Shown here in pieces: positions 19,639 to 29,093 of a stretch of DNA of 55,543 bases. Origin of the DNA: Muribaculaceae bacterium. GTDB lineage: Bacteria > Bacteroidota > Bacteroidia > Bacteroidales > Muribaculaceae. The DNA is taken from assembly GCA_023665425.1 (NCBI GenBank), contig JAMPDX010000001.1, positions 112,468 through 168,010 of the forward strand. The letters are read 5' to 3'. The position numbers were made by a program, and so were the translations under genes. Position 1 is the first letter of the stretch, and the number at the start of each line of letters is the position of its first letter. The notes beneath the pieces are model-generated. The model ran no database searches. It was given only the letters and a program-made list of their open reading frames with translations, and was not told where the DNA came from.

Positions 19639-22101
19639 ATGAAACTCTTACAGCTCACTACAGCTCTGGCGCTTCTGACGAGTGCTGCAGCGTTTGCTTT
19701 CACCCCTATCACTGCCATCCGCGGTGACATAACCTCTCAGACAGATAGCCGGGAGGTAGTTCGCCCGATACTCATCAATACCGCCGACGGGGGCACTATC
19801 TCCATTACCCCCATGTCTGAGGATATCTTCAAGATTACCACCTCACCTACAGCCTCTGTAGTGACGCCTAAGAGTCAGAGTGCCATCATGGAGCCATCAT
19901 TGAGCCCGCAGAGGTGGAATGTTTCCTCCGATGCAAAGGGTGTGACTCTCTCCACTGCCACCACCACCATACGTGTGGACCGCAAGACCGGTAAAATCAG
20001 CTTTTATGACAAACAGGGCAACCTATTGATAAGCGAAGTCGGCGGTGTGGACAATTCCAACCCTAAGGAGCGCAAAATCACCTTCAATTACCCCACTGAC
20101 GGTCAGAAATTTTATGGCGCCGGTGAGCGTGGCCATTCACTCACTATCAATGGCGACACTCTGGAGATGTATAACCGCCAGAATTACGGCTACACAGGCT
20201 CTGACCCGCGTGTCAAGCAAATGGGTATCACAGTGCCCTACTTCGCCTCAAACAAGGGATATGGCATTCTCTTTGACGACCATACCAAGAGCACCCTTAT
20301 CATGGGTGACCCCATAAAGTATGTCAGCAATCAGGCCACCGGTCCCCTCTCATATTATTTCATCAATGGCCATGGCACGCTGGCCGGTGTCACTTCCGGT
20401 TATGCCACTCTCACCGGTCACCAGGGGCTACCCCCCTTCTGGGCCCTCGGGTATATTACCTCAAAATATGGCTACCACAATCAGGCTGAGGCCCTTGCTG
20501 CCATTGACTCTCTCAAGACTCGCGGTTACCCGGTAGACGGTATCGTGCTTGACCTCTATTGGTATGGAGTGGAGACAGATATGGGTCGCCTCCAGTGGGA
20601 CACCATACAATGGCCCGACCATAAGGGTATGCTCGACAACCTGACCAAACAGGGTGTCAATCTGGTGGCTATCACACAGCCCTACATCAACAAAAAGGGG
20701 GCTATTGACAACTATAACTTCTTGGTAGAGAATGGTATGACTGTCTGCGACTCCGATGGACAGAATCATGATGTCACCACCTGGGTGGGCGATGCAGGTA
20801 TGTTTGATGTCAGCAACCCTCAGACGCGCGACTGGTATTGGAGTCGGTATCGCGACCTTACCAAGGACGGCATTGCCGGTTGGTGGGGCGATCTTGGCGA
20901 GCCCGAAGTGCATCCCTCCACTATCCGCCACTTTAATGGTCAGTCAGCCGAGCAGTACCACAACGTCTATGGCAACGAGTGGAGCCGTCTTATTTATGAG
21001 GGGTTTCGCAATGAGTTCCCCGACAAGCGTGTCATTCTCCTGATGCGTGGCGGCACAGCCGGTCTGCAGCGATACAACGTATTCCCCTGGACTACTGACG
21101 TGTCTCGTTCTTGGGGGGGCTTTGAGCCTCAGGTTACACTCATGGTGGGTTCCGGTCTTTCCGGTCTCGGCTACATGAGCAGCGATATCGGTGGCTTCGC
21201 CGTTGACCCCGCGTACCCCACAGACCCTGAGCTCTATGTGCGATGGCTTCAGATGGGTACCTTCTCTCCCATGCTCCGCACTCACGCTCAGCTCAAGCCC
21301 GAGCCTTACCACTATCCGGAGCAAGAGCTTATTAGCAAGAAGTTTATCAAGCTTCGCTATCAGTGGCTCCCCTACAACTATACCCTCTCATACGAGAATG
21401 CCTCAAAGGGATGGCCGCTGGCACGCCCGCTCAATTTCCATGGCGAGAACCCCGGCGAACAATATGCAAATGTCACTGACGAATACCTGTGGGGCGACAA
21501 TGTGCTGGTGGCTCCGGTGATGACCAAAGGTGCCCGCAGCCGCAAGGTGCTCTTCCCCGCCGGCGAATGGATTGATGCCGACAATAATAACCGTGTCTAC
21601 AAAGGAGGTACCACAGCCACTGTCAAGGCTCCGCTCGACAAACTCCCCATGTTTATCCGCTCCGGCTCATTCATACCCCAATATACACTCCCCATCGAGA
21701 ATGTCACTCAGTATGACCCGGCACACATCTCTGTGCTTTATTACCCCGCCAAAGAGAAGACCTCTTACACCCTCTATGATGATAACCGCCTAAGCCCAAC
21801 TGCTTTGGAGGATGGCAACTATATGTTGACCACCTTCACCGGCAGCAGCACACCCTCTGCCGGCACTGTCATTACAATTGCCTCTGACAAGAATCCCGAC
21901 ATCATCGATTGGGTATCGTCCGTACGCAATATTGACATGGTGATTGAGCGTCAAACAGTTGCTCCCCGCAGCATCACGGTTGAGGTTGACGGACAGACCA
22001 CTACCCTATCCAAATCAGACTGGTCTTTCGATCGCAAGGCACACACTCTCACAGTACACCTCACCTTCACCGGCCTCCCGCTCACCCTTATCGTCAAATA
22101 A
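19639..22101 (+). CDS. GH31 family glycoside hydrolase (alpha-glucosidase-like), secreted
   Basis: A signal peptide (about residues 1-20) precedes a GH31 enzyme: an N-terminal beta-sandwich domain with FYGAGERGHSL (about 159-169), a TIM barrel (about 240-560), and C-terminal beta domains including a DUF5110-like part. The nucleophile is the Asp in GWWGDLGEP (about 418) and the acid/base is probably the Asp in WTTD (about 487). GH31 members cleave alpha-glucosides or alpha-xylosides; GDLGEP rather than DMNEP is seen in some non-maltase subfamilies, so I do not name a substrate. No SusC/SusD genes adjoin it, so it is not in an obvious polysaccharide-utilisation locus. Confidence 0.92.
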   Translation: MKLLQLTTALALLTSAAAFAFTPITAIRGDITSQTDSREVVRPILINTADGGTISITPMSEDIFKITTSPTASVVTPKSQSAIMEPSLSPQRWNVSSDAKGVTLSTATTTIRVDRKTGKISFYDKQGNLLISEVGGVDNSNPKERKITFNYPTDGQKFYGAGERGHSLTINGDTLEMYNRQNYGYTGSDPRVKQMGITVPYFASNKGYGILFDDHTKSTLIMGDPIKYVSNQATGPLSYYFINGHGTLAGVTSGYATLTGHQGLPPFWALGYITSKYGYHNQAEALAAIDSLKTRGYPVDGIVLDLYWYGVETDMGRLQWDTIQWPDHKGMLDNLTKQGVNLVAITQPYINKKGAIDNYNFLVENGMTVCDSDGQNHDVTTWVGDAGMFDVSNPQTRDWYWSRYRDLTKDGIAGWWGDLGEPEVHPSTIRHFNGQSAEQYHNVYGNEWSRLIYEGFRNEFPDKRVILLMRGGTAGLQRYNVFPWTTDVSRSWGGFEPQVTLMVGSGLSGLGYMSSDIGGFAVDPAYPTDPELYVRWLQMGTFSPMLRTHAQLKPEPYHYPEQELISKKFIKLRYQWLPYNYTLSYENASKGWPLARPLNFHGENPGEQYANVTDEYLWGDNVLVAPVMTKGARSRKVLFPAGEWIDADNNNRVYKGGTTATVKAPLDKLPMFIRSGSFIPQYTLPIENVTQYDPAHISVLYYPAKEKTSYTLYDDNRLSPTALEDGNYMLTTFTGSSTPSAGTVITIASDKNPDIIDWVSSVRNIDMVIERQTVAPRSITVEVDGQTTTLSKSDWSFDRKAHTLTVHLTFTGLPLTLIVK

Positions 22102-22104
22102 TTC

Positions 22105-22593
22105 ATGGGACTCATTCGTGCTGTCACACCCCAAGACGCATCACAGATAGCTGAGATATATCGTCATTACGTGCTGGAGACCACTATCTCATTTGAGAGT
22201 GAGGAGGTCTCCATGCACGATATGTGCCTACGCATAGAGAATATCAGTGCAAAATACCCCTATTTCGTCTACGAAGATGATGGCGTGATTTTAGGTTATT
22301 GCTATGTGCATGAGTGGAAATTCTACGCCGCCTATCGTGCTACCCTCGAGACTACAATTTATCTGCGACCCGGTGTAGGACGCAAAGGTATCGGCACCCG
22401 GCTGATGCACACACTTATTGAGGCGTGCAGAGATGCAGGCTACCATGCGCTGATAGCGTGTATTACAGCCGACAATGATGCCAGTATTCAGTTTCACAAA
22501 GCATTAGGCTTTACCCATGCATCTTCATTCTCCGCAGTGGGCTATAAGTTCGGGCAATATCTGGATATAGTGGACTACCAGCTTATCCTTTGA
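22105..22593 (+). CDS. GNAT N-acetyltransferase, phosphinothricin-acetyltransferase-like
   Basis: The 162-residue protein is a single GNAT domain with an N-terminal AEIYRHYVLETTISFE (about 13-28) typical of the Pat/YncA group. The acetyl-CoA loop is GVGRKGIGTRLM (about 91-102), and the tail reads NDASIQFHKALGFTH. Family members acetylate amino groups of methionine derivatives or related small molecules; the substrate is not identifiable. It begins 3 bases after the GH31 stop and faces pdxB, whose stop is 8 bases away. Confidence 0.9.
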   Translation: MGLIRAVTPQDASQIAEIYRHYVLETTISFESEEVSMHDMCLRIENISAKYPYFVYEDDGVILGYCYVHEWKFYAAYRATLETTIYLRPGVGRKGIGTRLMHTLIEACRDAGYHALIACITADNDASIQFHKALGFTHASSFSAVGYKFGQYLDIVDYQLIL

Positions 22594-22600
22594 TAGATGC

Positions 22601-23644
22601 TTATAGATATAATTCGGGACGGTACTGATAGTGGTCGCGCCAAGCCTCGAAGTTTGCCGGGTCCCCTTTCAAGCGGATAGTTTCTGCCATCGGGTCATAG
22701 CTTGCCGCAATGTCGGCCGCAGTGATCGAGGGCCATGGGGTGTATGGCGCCGGCAGATCTGACACATGAATGGCATTTTGCCCATCCTTCACGCTATCGG
22801 GATTAGTGTCTATGGGCAGATTGAAATGAGCCGCCAAAGCTTCGAGTATCATCCGAGTGGCGCGCTGCTTTCCCTGGAGCGAATATCCGGCTATGTGAGG
22901 GGTGGCAATTTCGCTCAGGCGGAGAATTTCGGGGTTGAGCTTATCGGGCTCCCCTTCCCAGGTGTCCGTTATGAGGCGAATACAGCCCTTCTGAGCGTAT
23001 TTAGCGACCGCTATGGAGTCCACAACAGGTCCACGTGCCGCATTGACCAGAATGGCCTTGTTTTTCATCAAGGAGAGCACACGTTCATCAATCATGTGAT
23101 AGGAGGGATACTTGCCGACGCGAGTCAGCGGGGTGTGCAGAGTGATTACGTCGCACTCACAGGCCAGTGCTTCAAGCGTGAGATATCCTCTACCCTCGTC
23201 ATGTTCAGCTTTCGGTGGGTCGCACAGCAATACTTTGGCACCTAATTTCTCACCCCAGTCGGCCACGATGCTTCCCACATTTCCATGACCGACAACCCCG
23301 ATTTTCAACCCGTTGGGATTTACACCGATATGGAGCAGCGAACTCCACACATATTGTGCCACTGCCGGAGCATTGCAGCCGGGCGAATTTCGGGTCTCGA
23401 TACCATGCTCTGCACACCAAGGCAAGTCAAATTGGTCCATGCCGATAGTGCCGGTGGCTACAAACTTGACGGACGAGCCCGCAAGCAATGGAGCGCCACA
23501 CTTGGTGCGTGTGCGTATAAGGAGCGCGTCAGCCCCTTTTATTGCCTCGGGTGAGAAATCGTCAGGGTGAATATATTTGACCTCTGCAAAGGGTTCCAAA
23601 CGGCCTCTCAGGAAGGGTATGAATTGGTCTGCAACTACAAGCAT
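22601..23644 (-). CDS. pdxB: Erythronate-4-phosphate dehydrogenase
   Basis: Second step of the DXP-independent pyridoxal-phosphate pathway: oxidises 4-phosphoerythronate with NAD. This D-2-hydroxyacid dehydrogenase has the catalytic-domain start, a Rossmann motif GVVGHGNVGSIVADWG (about 139-154), the Arg loop VNAARGPVVD (about 200-209), the Glu in DTWEGEPD (about 228-235) and the His in TPHIAGYS (about 248-255). The C-terminal 60-90 residues extend past the usual core, as in PdxB rather than SerA. It is the last gene of the rlmL-purD-membrane protein-pdxB run, 2 bases after the preceding gene. Confidence 0.93.
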   Translation of the reverse strand: MLVVADQFIPFLRGRLEPFAEVKYIHPDDFSPEAIKGADALLIRTRTKCGAPLLAGSSVKFVATGTIGMDQFDLPWCAEHGIETRNSPGCNAPAVAQYVWSSLLHIGVNPNGLKIGVVGHGNVGSIVADWGEKLGAKVLLCDPPKAEHDEGRGYLTLEALACECDVITLHTPLTRVGKYPSYHMIDERVLSLMKNKAILVNAARGPVVDSIAVAKYAQKGCIRLITDTWEGEPDKLNPEILRLSEIATPHIAGYSLQGKQRATRMILEALAAHFNLPIDTNPDSVKDGQNAIHVSDLPAPYTPWPSITAADIAASYDPMAETIRLKGDPANFEAWRDHYQYRPELYL

Positions 23645-23646
23645 TT

Positions 23647-24636
23647 CTATTTCAGTATGAGTATGAAGATAGCTATCATGGCCGGTAATGCCACGACTAC
23701 CGGCAGGTAGGCCAGTTTGTTGCGCGGGTTGGCAGCAAACAGTGCCGTCTGATAGCCGAAGCAGAGGGCCAAGGTGCCGGTGTAAGCAAGGAGATTAGTG
23801 CTGTCAAAGAGCATAAACCACACCATGGCGATGCTCATGAGGTTGAGGAAGGAGAGGTATGAACGATGCTGCTGACCGCTCATCGAGGGTGCCATGGCGT
23901 TGGAGGCGGTGAGGATAAGTGTCAGCAGGGAGATGATGCCTTGCCCGAGCATCAGATAAAATAGCAAGCCCGGGGCCGTAAACCCTTTAAACAGATTGGT
24001 GAGTTGAGGCAAGCCTATGGAGTCGATTGATATGACACCGAGGCCAAGCATTATCCAGTAGGGACACAGTATGCCGAGAATTATGCCTACCAGCTCGCGC
24101 AACCTCAATATGTTTAAGAAGATGGCGCCGAGCAAGAAGAGGGGTATAATCAGCACAAAGGCATATTGCACCATTGAGCCCCATGATAGCAGCGAGAATA
24201 TTACACACATCCCCTGAGCGGCGTGCCGACGCCCATAGAGGGCGAAGAGCAGATGAGTGCACACGAGCACCACGGTGGTGATGATTATCGCCGAGGAGAG
24301 ACGCTGGTCTATCCAGGGTATGGCGCCTATGGTCACTAAGAATGTGACGGCATACAGCAGTCCGGTGCCGGGCACTATGTTGAAGCGAGCATTAAGCCCG
24401 ATGGCAAGGAGCACACACAGTGCTGTCAGGCAAATATTGATGCCGAAACTCAGATTTGGTGACATATCCCACTCATTTGGCGAAGGCAGGCATACACCAA
24501 GGCTGCCGTCGAGCGGTATGTCGGGGTGTATGGTGAATGAGCACACTGCCATGGCGGCATATATGATGATTGCCAGGCATAGCCCGAACGGGCCGCCCAG
24601 CAACATATTGGCCAAATTTGAATTCCTTGTCAGCAC
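23647..24636 (-). CDS. Multi-pass membrane protein of unknown function (DUF6427-like)
   Basis: The 329-residue protein has about nine to ten hydrophobic helices and almost no soluble region. The start is GTG at 24636, 9 bases after the purD stop; the next in-frame Met (about residue 11) lies within the first helix. The pattern, with an LRLRE stretch (about 177-181) in mid-protein, resembles the DUF6427 membrane proteins of Bacteroidetes, but I am not certain. No transport or enzyme motif is visible. It lies between purD and pdxB on the same strand. Confidence 0.7.
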   Translation of the reverse strand: MLTRNSNLANMLLGGPFGLCLAIIIYAAMAVCSFTIHPDIPLDGSLGVCLPSPNEWDMSPNLSFGINICLTALCVLLAIGLNARFNIVPGTGLLYAVTFLVTIGAIPWIDQRLSSAIIITTVVLVCTHLLFALYGRRHAAQGMCVIFSLLSWGSMVQYAFVLIIPLFLLGAIFLNILRLRELVGIILGILCPYWIMLGLGVISIDSIGLPQLTNLFKGFTAPGLLFYLMLGQGIISLLTLILTASNAMAPSMSGQQHRSYLSFLNLMSIAMVWFMLFDSTNLLAYTGTLALCFGYQTALFAANPRNKLAYLPVVVALPAMIAIFILILK

Positions 24637-24645
24637 TTAAACAAG

Positions 24646-25917
24646 TTATTTGAGTAAATCTTTGGCTATGTCTCGACGGAAGAATTTACCGTCAAACTCC
24701 ACAGAAGCGGCTGCCGCCTGTGCTTTAGCAGCTGCGTCGGCGATGTCGTCACCGTAAGCCACAAGAGCCATAACGCGGCCACCGGAGGTGAGGATGCTTT
24801 CGCCCAGAGCCTTGGTGCCGGCGTGGAAGCATATCACGTCCTCGGGCAGCGATTCGGGCATAGTCACAACTTTACCCTTCTCGTATGAGCCGGGATAGCC
24901 TTGGCTTACGAGCATCACGGCCACTGCAGCGCGCGGATCTTCCTCTATCCTCTTAAGGCCCAAGGTGGAGTCGGCGATACCCTCGAGCAGGTCTATGAGG
25001 TCTGACTTCAAGCGGGGCATTACCACCTCAGTCTCGGGGTCACCCATACGGACATTGTATTCGATTACGAAGGGGTCTCCCTCCACATTCATCAAGCCAA
25101 GGAAGATGAACCCCTTGTAAGGTATCTGCTCCTCTTTGAGGCTGGCCAGAGTGGGCTCTATGATGCGAGTCTTGACCTTCTCCATAAACTCGTCATCAGC
25201 AAAGGGCACAGGGCTTACGGAGCCCATGCCGCCCGTGTTGGGGCCGGAGTCTCCCTCCCCTATCCTCTTGTAGTCTTTGGCTACCGGGAGTATTTTATAG
25301 TCTTCGCCGTCGGTGAGCACGAAGACTGAGCACTCAATGCCGTGGAGGAATTCCTCAATCACCACGGTGTCGGAGGCTGTGCCGAACATGCCATCGAGCA
25401 TATCTGTGAGGGTATCCTTGGCATCGCCCAAGGTTTGGGCTATCACTACACCCTTGCCGGCGGCCAAGCCGTCTGCCTTAAGCACATAGGGCGCTTTAAG
25501 GCTCTCAAGGAAGTGCATACCCTGCTCCATAGTCTCGCGTGTCACACTCATGAAGCGGGCTGTGGGGATGGCGTGGTTCACCATGAACTCTTTGGCAAAC
25601 TCCTTGCTCCCTTCGAGCATGGCTCCCTGCTTGCAAGGGCCGATGACCTTGACCGATGTATCGTTGAAGAAATCTGCAATACCCTCAACCAGGGGTACCT
25701 CGGGGCCCACCACGATCATATCGATGTCATTGTCTTTGACAAACTCCTCGATAGCGGGGAAGTCTGTGGGGTTGAGGTCTACATTAGTGCCAAACTCAGA
25801 TGCATTGCCGGGGGCTACAAACAGCTTGCCCAGGCGTGGGCTCTGCGTGAGTTTCCATGCGATGGCGCTTTCGCGGCCACCGGAGCCCAAAAGGAGTATG
25901 TTGATAATTTCTTTCAT
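24646..25917 (-). CDS. purD: Phosphoribosylamine-glycine ligase
   Basis: Makes glycinamide ribonucleotide, the second step of purine synthesis. Start was set at the ATG at 25917 because the protein then begins MKEIINILLLGSGGRESAIA like other PurD enzymes; a longer frame to 25977 overlaps the upstream gene. The 423-residue enzyme has the N-terminal GSGGRESAIAWKL, the ATP-grasp stretch YVLKADGLAAGKGVVIA (about 128-144), NTGGMGSVSPVP (about 219-230) and EYNVRMGDPETEVVMPR (about 271-287). Other purine genes are not adjacent. Confidence 0.97.
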   Translation of the reverse strand: MKEIINILLLGSGGRESAIAWKLTQSPRLGKLFVAPGNASEFGTNVDLNPTDFPAIEEFVKDNDIDMIVVGPEVPLVEGIADFFNDTSVKVIGPCKQGAMLEGSKEFAKEFMVNHAIPTARFMSVTRETMEQGMHFLESLKAPYVLKADGLAAGKGVVIAQTLGDAKDTLTDMLDGMFGTASDTVVIEEFLHGIECSVFVLTDGEDYKILPVAKDYKRIGEGDSGPNTGGMGSVSPVPFADDEFMEKVKTRIIEPTLASLKEEQIPYKGFIFLGLMNVEGDPFVIEYNVRMGDPETEVVMPRLKSDLIDLLEGIADSTLGLKRIEEDPRAAVAVMLVSQGYPGSYEKGKVVTMPESLPEDVICFHAGTKALGESILTSGGRVMALVAYGDDIADAAAKAQAAAASVEFDGKFFRRDIAKDLLK

Positions 25918-25958
25918 CTTGCCGTAATTAGTTTGTATTGCCGTTAAATAGATGGTAC

Positions 25959-27530
25959 TTATTTGGGAGCTTTCCATCCCTTGCGCGAGCGCATTGTGCG
26001 TCCCTCGGGGGCGAAGCGGGTTTCGTTGTCGCGTGACAGACCGGGAGCTTTGCGCTCGAAACTCACCGGCTTGCCGGGCTTGTAGGTGCGCTCCCCGCGA
26101 TTGTCGCGGTAGTCATCATGTTTCTTGAAAGGCTTGCCTTCCTTTTTGAAGGGCTTGCCATCCTTCTTGAAAGGTTTGCCGTCGCGGCGGAAATCTGAGG
26201 GGCGTTCGCGGTTGTCTTTCTTGAACTCGCGGCGCTCATTCTCGCGGCGTTTGTCGGTGCTCTTGTCATGCTTGCCGGCAGAGAATTTGCGTGTCTGAGA
26301 GCGCCATTCCTCATCGGTGGCACGATGTACCTTGGGCTTAGCCTCGCGGTGGAAGTCGGGGTTGGAGACAGTGCCGCCGCCGGTCTTGAAGTCAGCGTAT
26401 GTGCCTTCAAAGAGCACATATTCGCGCATCTGGCACTCCAGGGCTCCATTGAGCACGGGGAATGTGACGGAGGCTTTCAAGCCAATCTCGCGAAAGTGTT
26501 CATCCTTGTATCCGAGGATCCATGCATGATACCCCTTGAAGTAGTGCTTCAGTGTGGTGCCAATCTGCTTGTACAGCCCCTCGATGTCGCCCGGGCGCAG
26601 ACGCTCGCCATATGGGGGATTGGTGATGAGGATACCCTCGAAGGGGGGCTCGGTCCAGTCCTGGAAGGGCTTGCATTCCAGCTCTATGTAGTCGTCCACA
26701 CCGGCGGCATGGATATTCTCTTTGGCAATGGCAATGGCCTCGCGAGCTATGTCTCCGCCATAAATGCGGCATGAAGGGTCGCGCTCGTCAGAGTCGTCGT
26801 TGTATAGCTCCTCAAACAGCTCTTTGTCGAAATCTGGCCATGCTTCAAAAGCATAATTCTGGCGGAAGACACCGGGATTGACATTGGCGGCAATCAATGC
26901 AGCCTCAATGAGAAATGTGCCGGAGCCGCACATGGGGTCCACGAAGTCAGTGTCGCCACGCCATCCGGTCTTGAGTATGAGGCCGGCAGCCAGCACCTCG
27001 TTGATTGGAGCCTCAGTTTGGGCTACACGGTAGCCACGCTTGTTGAGAGGCTCGCCGCTCGAGTCGAGTGAGATAGTAATACGGTCATCGCTGATATGTA
27101 CATTCAGCTGTACATCAGCTCCTTGTAGGCGTATGGAGGGGCGGCGTTGATATTTGTCGTTGAAGTAGTCTACAATGCCATCCTTGACGCGGTAAGTGAC
27201 AAATTTTGAGTGGGGAAACTCGGCGCTGTTGACTGTTGAGTCTATGGCGAAGGTGGAGTCCGGAGTCATGAGGGTGTCCCACTCATAATCGCGGACAAAG
27301 TCGTATAGCTCATCGGGGTTTGAGGCACTGAATTTGGCAATGGGCTTGAGTATGCGCAGAGCAGTGCGCAGGCATAGGTTGGCCTTGTATAGCATGGCGT
27401 TATCGCCGTAGAATGAGACCATGCGTCGTCCCATCTCGACATTTTCGGCTCCCAAGTCAATGAGCTCGTCTCGGAGTACTTCTTCAAGACCCTGAAAGGT
27501 CTTGGCCACCATTTCAAATTTTGTGTTCAC
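25959..27530 (-). CDS. THUMP-domain 23S rRNA methyltransferase (RlmL-like) with basic C-terminal tail
   Basis: A THUMP domain (about residues 50-160) precedes a Rossmann methyltransferase with DPMCGSGTFLIEAA (about 198-211) and the catalytic NPPYGERL (about 302-309), the pattern of N2-guanine RNA methylases such as the RlmL N-terminal half (m2G2445). It lacks the RlmK half. The last 130 or so residues are a Lys/Arg/Asp-rich tail with KPFKK units repeated at short intervals, probably an unstructured RNA-binding extension. The start is GTG at 27530; ATG at 27512 is an alternative. It heads the purD-pdxB run. Confidence 0.9.
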   Translation of the reverse strand: MNTKFEMVAKTFQGLEEVLRDELIDLGAENVEMGRRMVSFYGDNAMLYKANLCLRTALRILKPIAKFSASNPDELYDFVRDYEWDTLMTPDSTFAIDSTVNSAEFPHSKFVTYRVKDGIVDYFNDKYQRRPSIRLQGADVQLNVHISDDRITISLDSSGEPLNKRGYRVAQTEAPINEVLAAGLILKTGWRGDTDFVDPMCGSGTFLIEAALIAANVNPGVFRQNYAFEAWPDFDKELFEELYNDDSDERDPSCRIYGGDIAREAIAIAKENIHAAGVDDYIELECKPFQDWTEPPFEGILITNPPYGERLRPGDIEGLYKQIGTTLKHYFKGYHAWILGYKDEHFREIGLKASVTFPVLNGALECQMREYVLFEGTYADFKTGGGTVSNPDFHREAKPKVHRATDEEWRSQTRKFSAGKHDKSTDKRRENERREFKKDNRERPSDFRRDGKPFKKDGKPFKKEGKPFKKHDDYRDNRGERTYKPGKPVSFERKAPGLSRDNETRFAPEGRTMRSRKGWKAPK

Positions 27531-27595
27531 TTTTTTATTTTTTTGTAAATATATGTTCTAATTTATGTAGCCGAGTGTGCCGGCGTGATTGACTG

Positions 27596-29023
27596 TCAGA
27601 AAGTTATCTCGCGCGGAGTGTCGGGTTTTCTTTCGGCCGGAGAGGAGTCGGCAGCCTCAGCCGCGGCTTGCTGTTTGGCTTCTTGTTGTCGGCGCAGGTC
27701 TTCCTGCTTGGGAGTGCCCACTATGCGCAGCAGGTCGGTAGTGGCGGTCTGGCGGTTGTATGCAGGGTGCTTGGCAAACAGTGCGATGGCCTCATCATTG
27801 TCAAACTGCGAGGGCTTGAGCACCACATACTTGGAGCGGGCCATCTCTTGCTTATGGAATGTGAGTTGCTCCTTGCCGTATTCATGTTCTATGCGTTTGG
27901 TCATCTCCTCGGCGGACTCCTTATCGTCGCGGTGAGGCTCCGGGCGGCGGCTGTCAAATTCGTTGGCGGGGAAGATGATGACGTCGGGGCCGTTTTTGTC
28001 GTTGTTTCTGTTGTCGGAGATGGTGATATCGAAGCCGGAGGCAAGGATAGTCATCTTGACACGCTCACCGAGGCTCTTGTCCCAGCAGGCGCCCCATTTG
28101 ATACCGATATTTTTTGACAGTTTGGAGCTGAATTGGGTTATCTCCTTCATCTCAGACATTGTCACCACATTCTCGGCGTCGGGGTTGCAATACAGGTAGA
28201 AGAGCAGACGCTTCGAGGAGCTGATGTCAGAGTTTCGGAGCAACGGGGAGTTAAGGGCATCTTCAATGGCATTTGTGACACGATGTTCACCTTCGCCATA
28301 GCCGGTAGAAATGATGGCAGTGGAGGAGTCTTTGAGTGTGGTGCGCACATCATTGAAGTCAGCGTTGATGTATCCCTCAGTGTTTATTATCTCGGCGATT
28401 GAGCGAGTGGCATTAGCCAGTGTGTCATCAGCCTTAGAGAATGCATTGATGAGTGTGAGGTCCTTGTATATCTCGGTGAGGCGCTCATTGTTGATGATGA
28501 GCAGGGAGTCTACATGCTTGCGCATCTCTTCGGCTCCCTCGAGGGCCTTGATGATTTTCAGGTCTCCCTCAAAGAAGAATGGGATGGTGACGATACCGAT
28601 GGTAAGCATACCGGCCTCCTTGGCTATGCGTGCCACCACGGGGCCGGCGCCGGTGCCGGTGCCACCACCCATACCCGCGGTGATAAACACCATGTTAGTC
28701 TTGTCCTTAAGTGTGTTGGCTATCTCTTCGGCAGAGAACTCGGCAGCGTTGCGTCCCACCTCGGGGTTGTCGCCGGCACCAAGGCCATAGTCGGGCGAGG
28801 AGGGGTCTCCCATTATGATGCGGGTAGGCACCTGCAAATTTTTGAGAGCCTGTTTGTCGGTGTTGCATACCATGAAGGTGATATTCTCAATCCCTTGCTT
28901 GTAGAGGTAGTTGACGGCATTACCGCCACCGCCACCCACGCCAATCACCTTGATGATTGGAGGTATCTTGTAGTCTTCATCCATGAAGGATGAGGGGTCG
29001 GATATTGTATTGTAGTCAGCCAT
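27596..29023 (-). CDS. ftsZ: Cell-division GTPase FtsZ
   Basis: Tubulin homologue that forms the Z-ring. The 475-residue protein has the tubulin signature GGGTGTG (119-125), VIGVGGGGGNAVNYL (26-40) and the T7-loop region FNDVRTTLKDSSTAIIS. The C-terminal half ends in a long Glu/Gln/Ala-rich linker and the peptide KPDTPREITF. I do not see a classical DIPAFLR-like tail. It is the last gene of the dcw cluster, 70 bases after ftsA. Confidence 0.98.
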   Translation of the reverse strand: MADYNTISDPSSFMDEDYKIPPIIKVIGVGGGGGNAVNYLYKQGIENITFMVCNTDKQALKNLQVPTRIIMGDPSSPDYGLGAGDNPEVGRNAAEFSAEEIANTLKDKTNMVFITAGMGGGTGTGAGPVVARIAKEAGMLTIGIVTIPFFFEGDLKIIKALEGAEEMRKHVDSLLIINNERLTEIYKDLTLINAFSKADDTLANATRSIAEIINTEGYINADFNDVRTTLKDSSTAIISTGYGEGEHRVTNAIEDALNSPLLRNSDISSSKRLLFYLYCNPDAENVVTMSEMKEITQFSSKLSKNIGIKWGACWDKSLGERVKMTILASGFDITISDNRNNDKNGPDVIIFPANEFDSRRPEPHRDDKESAEEMTKRIEHEYGKEQLTFHKQEMARSKYVVLKPSQFDNDEAIALFAKHPAYNRQTATTDLLRIVGTPKQEDLRRQQEAKQQAAAEAADSSPAERKPDTPREITF

Positions 29024-29093
29024 TTTCTGAAAGTTGCAAAGTTTTTGTTAAGTATCCGTTCAATATGAATTGAGCCGGTGTATAACCAGGATT

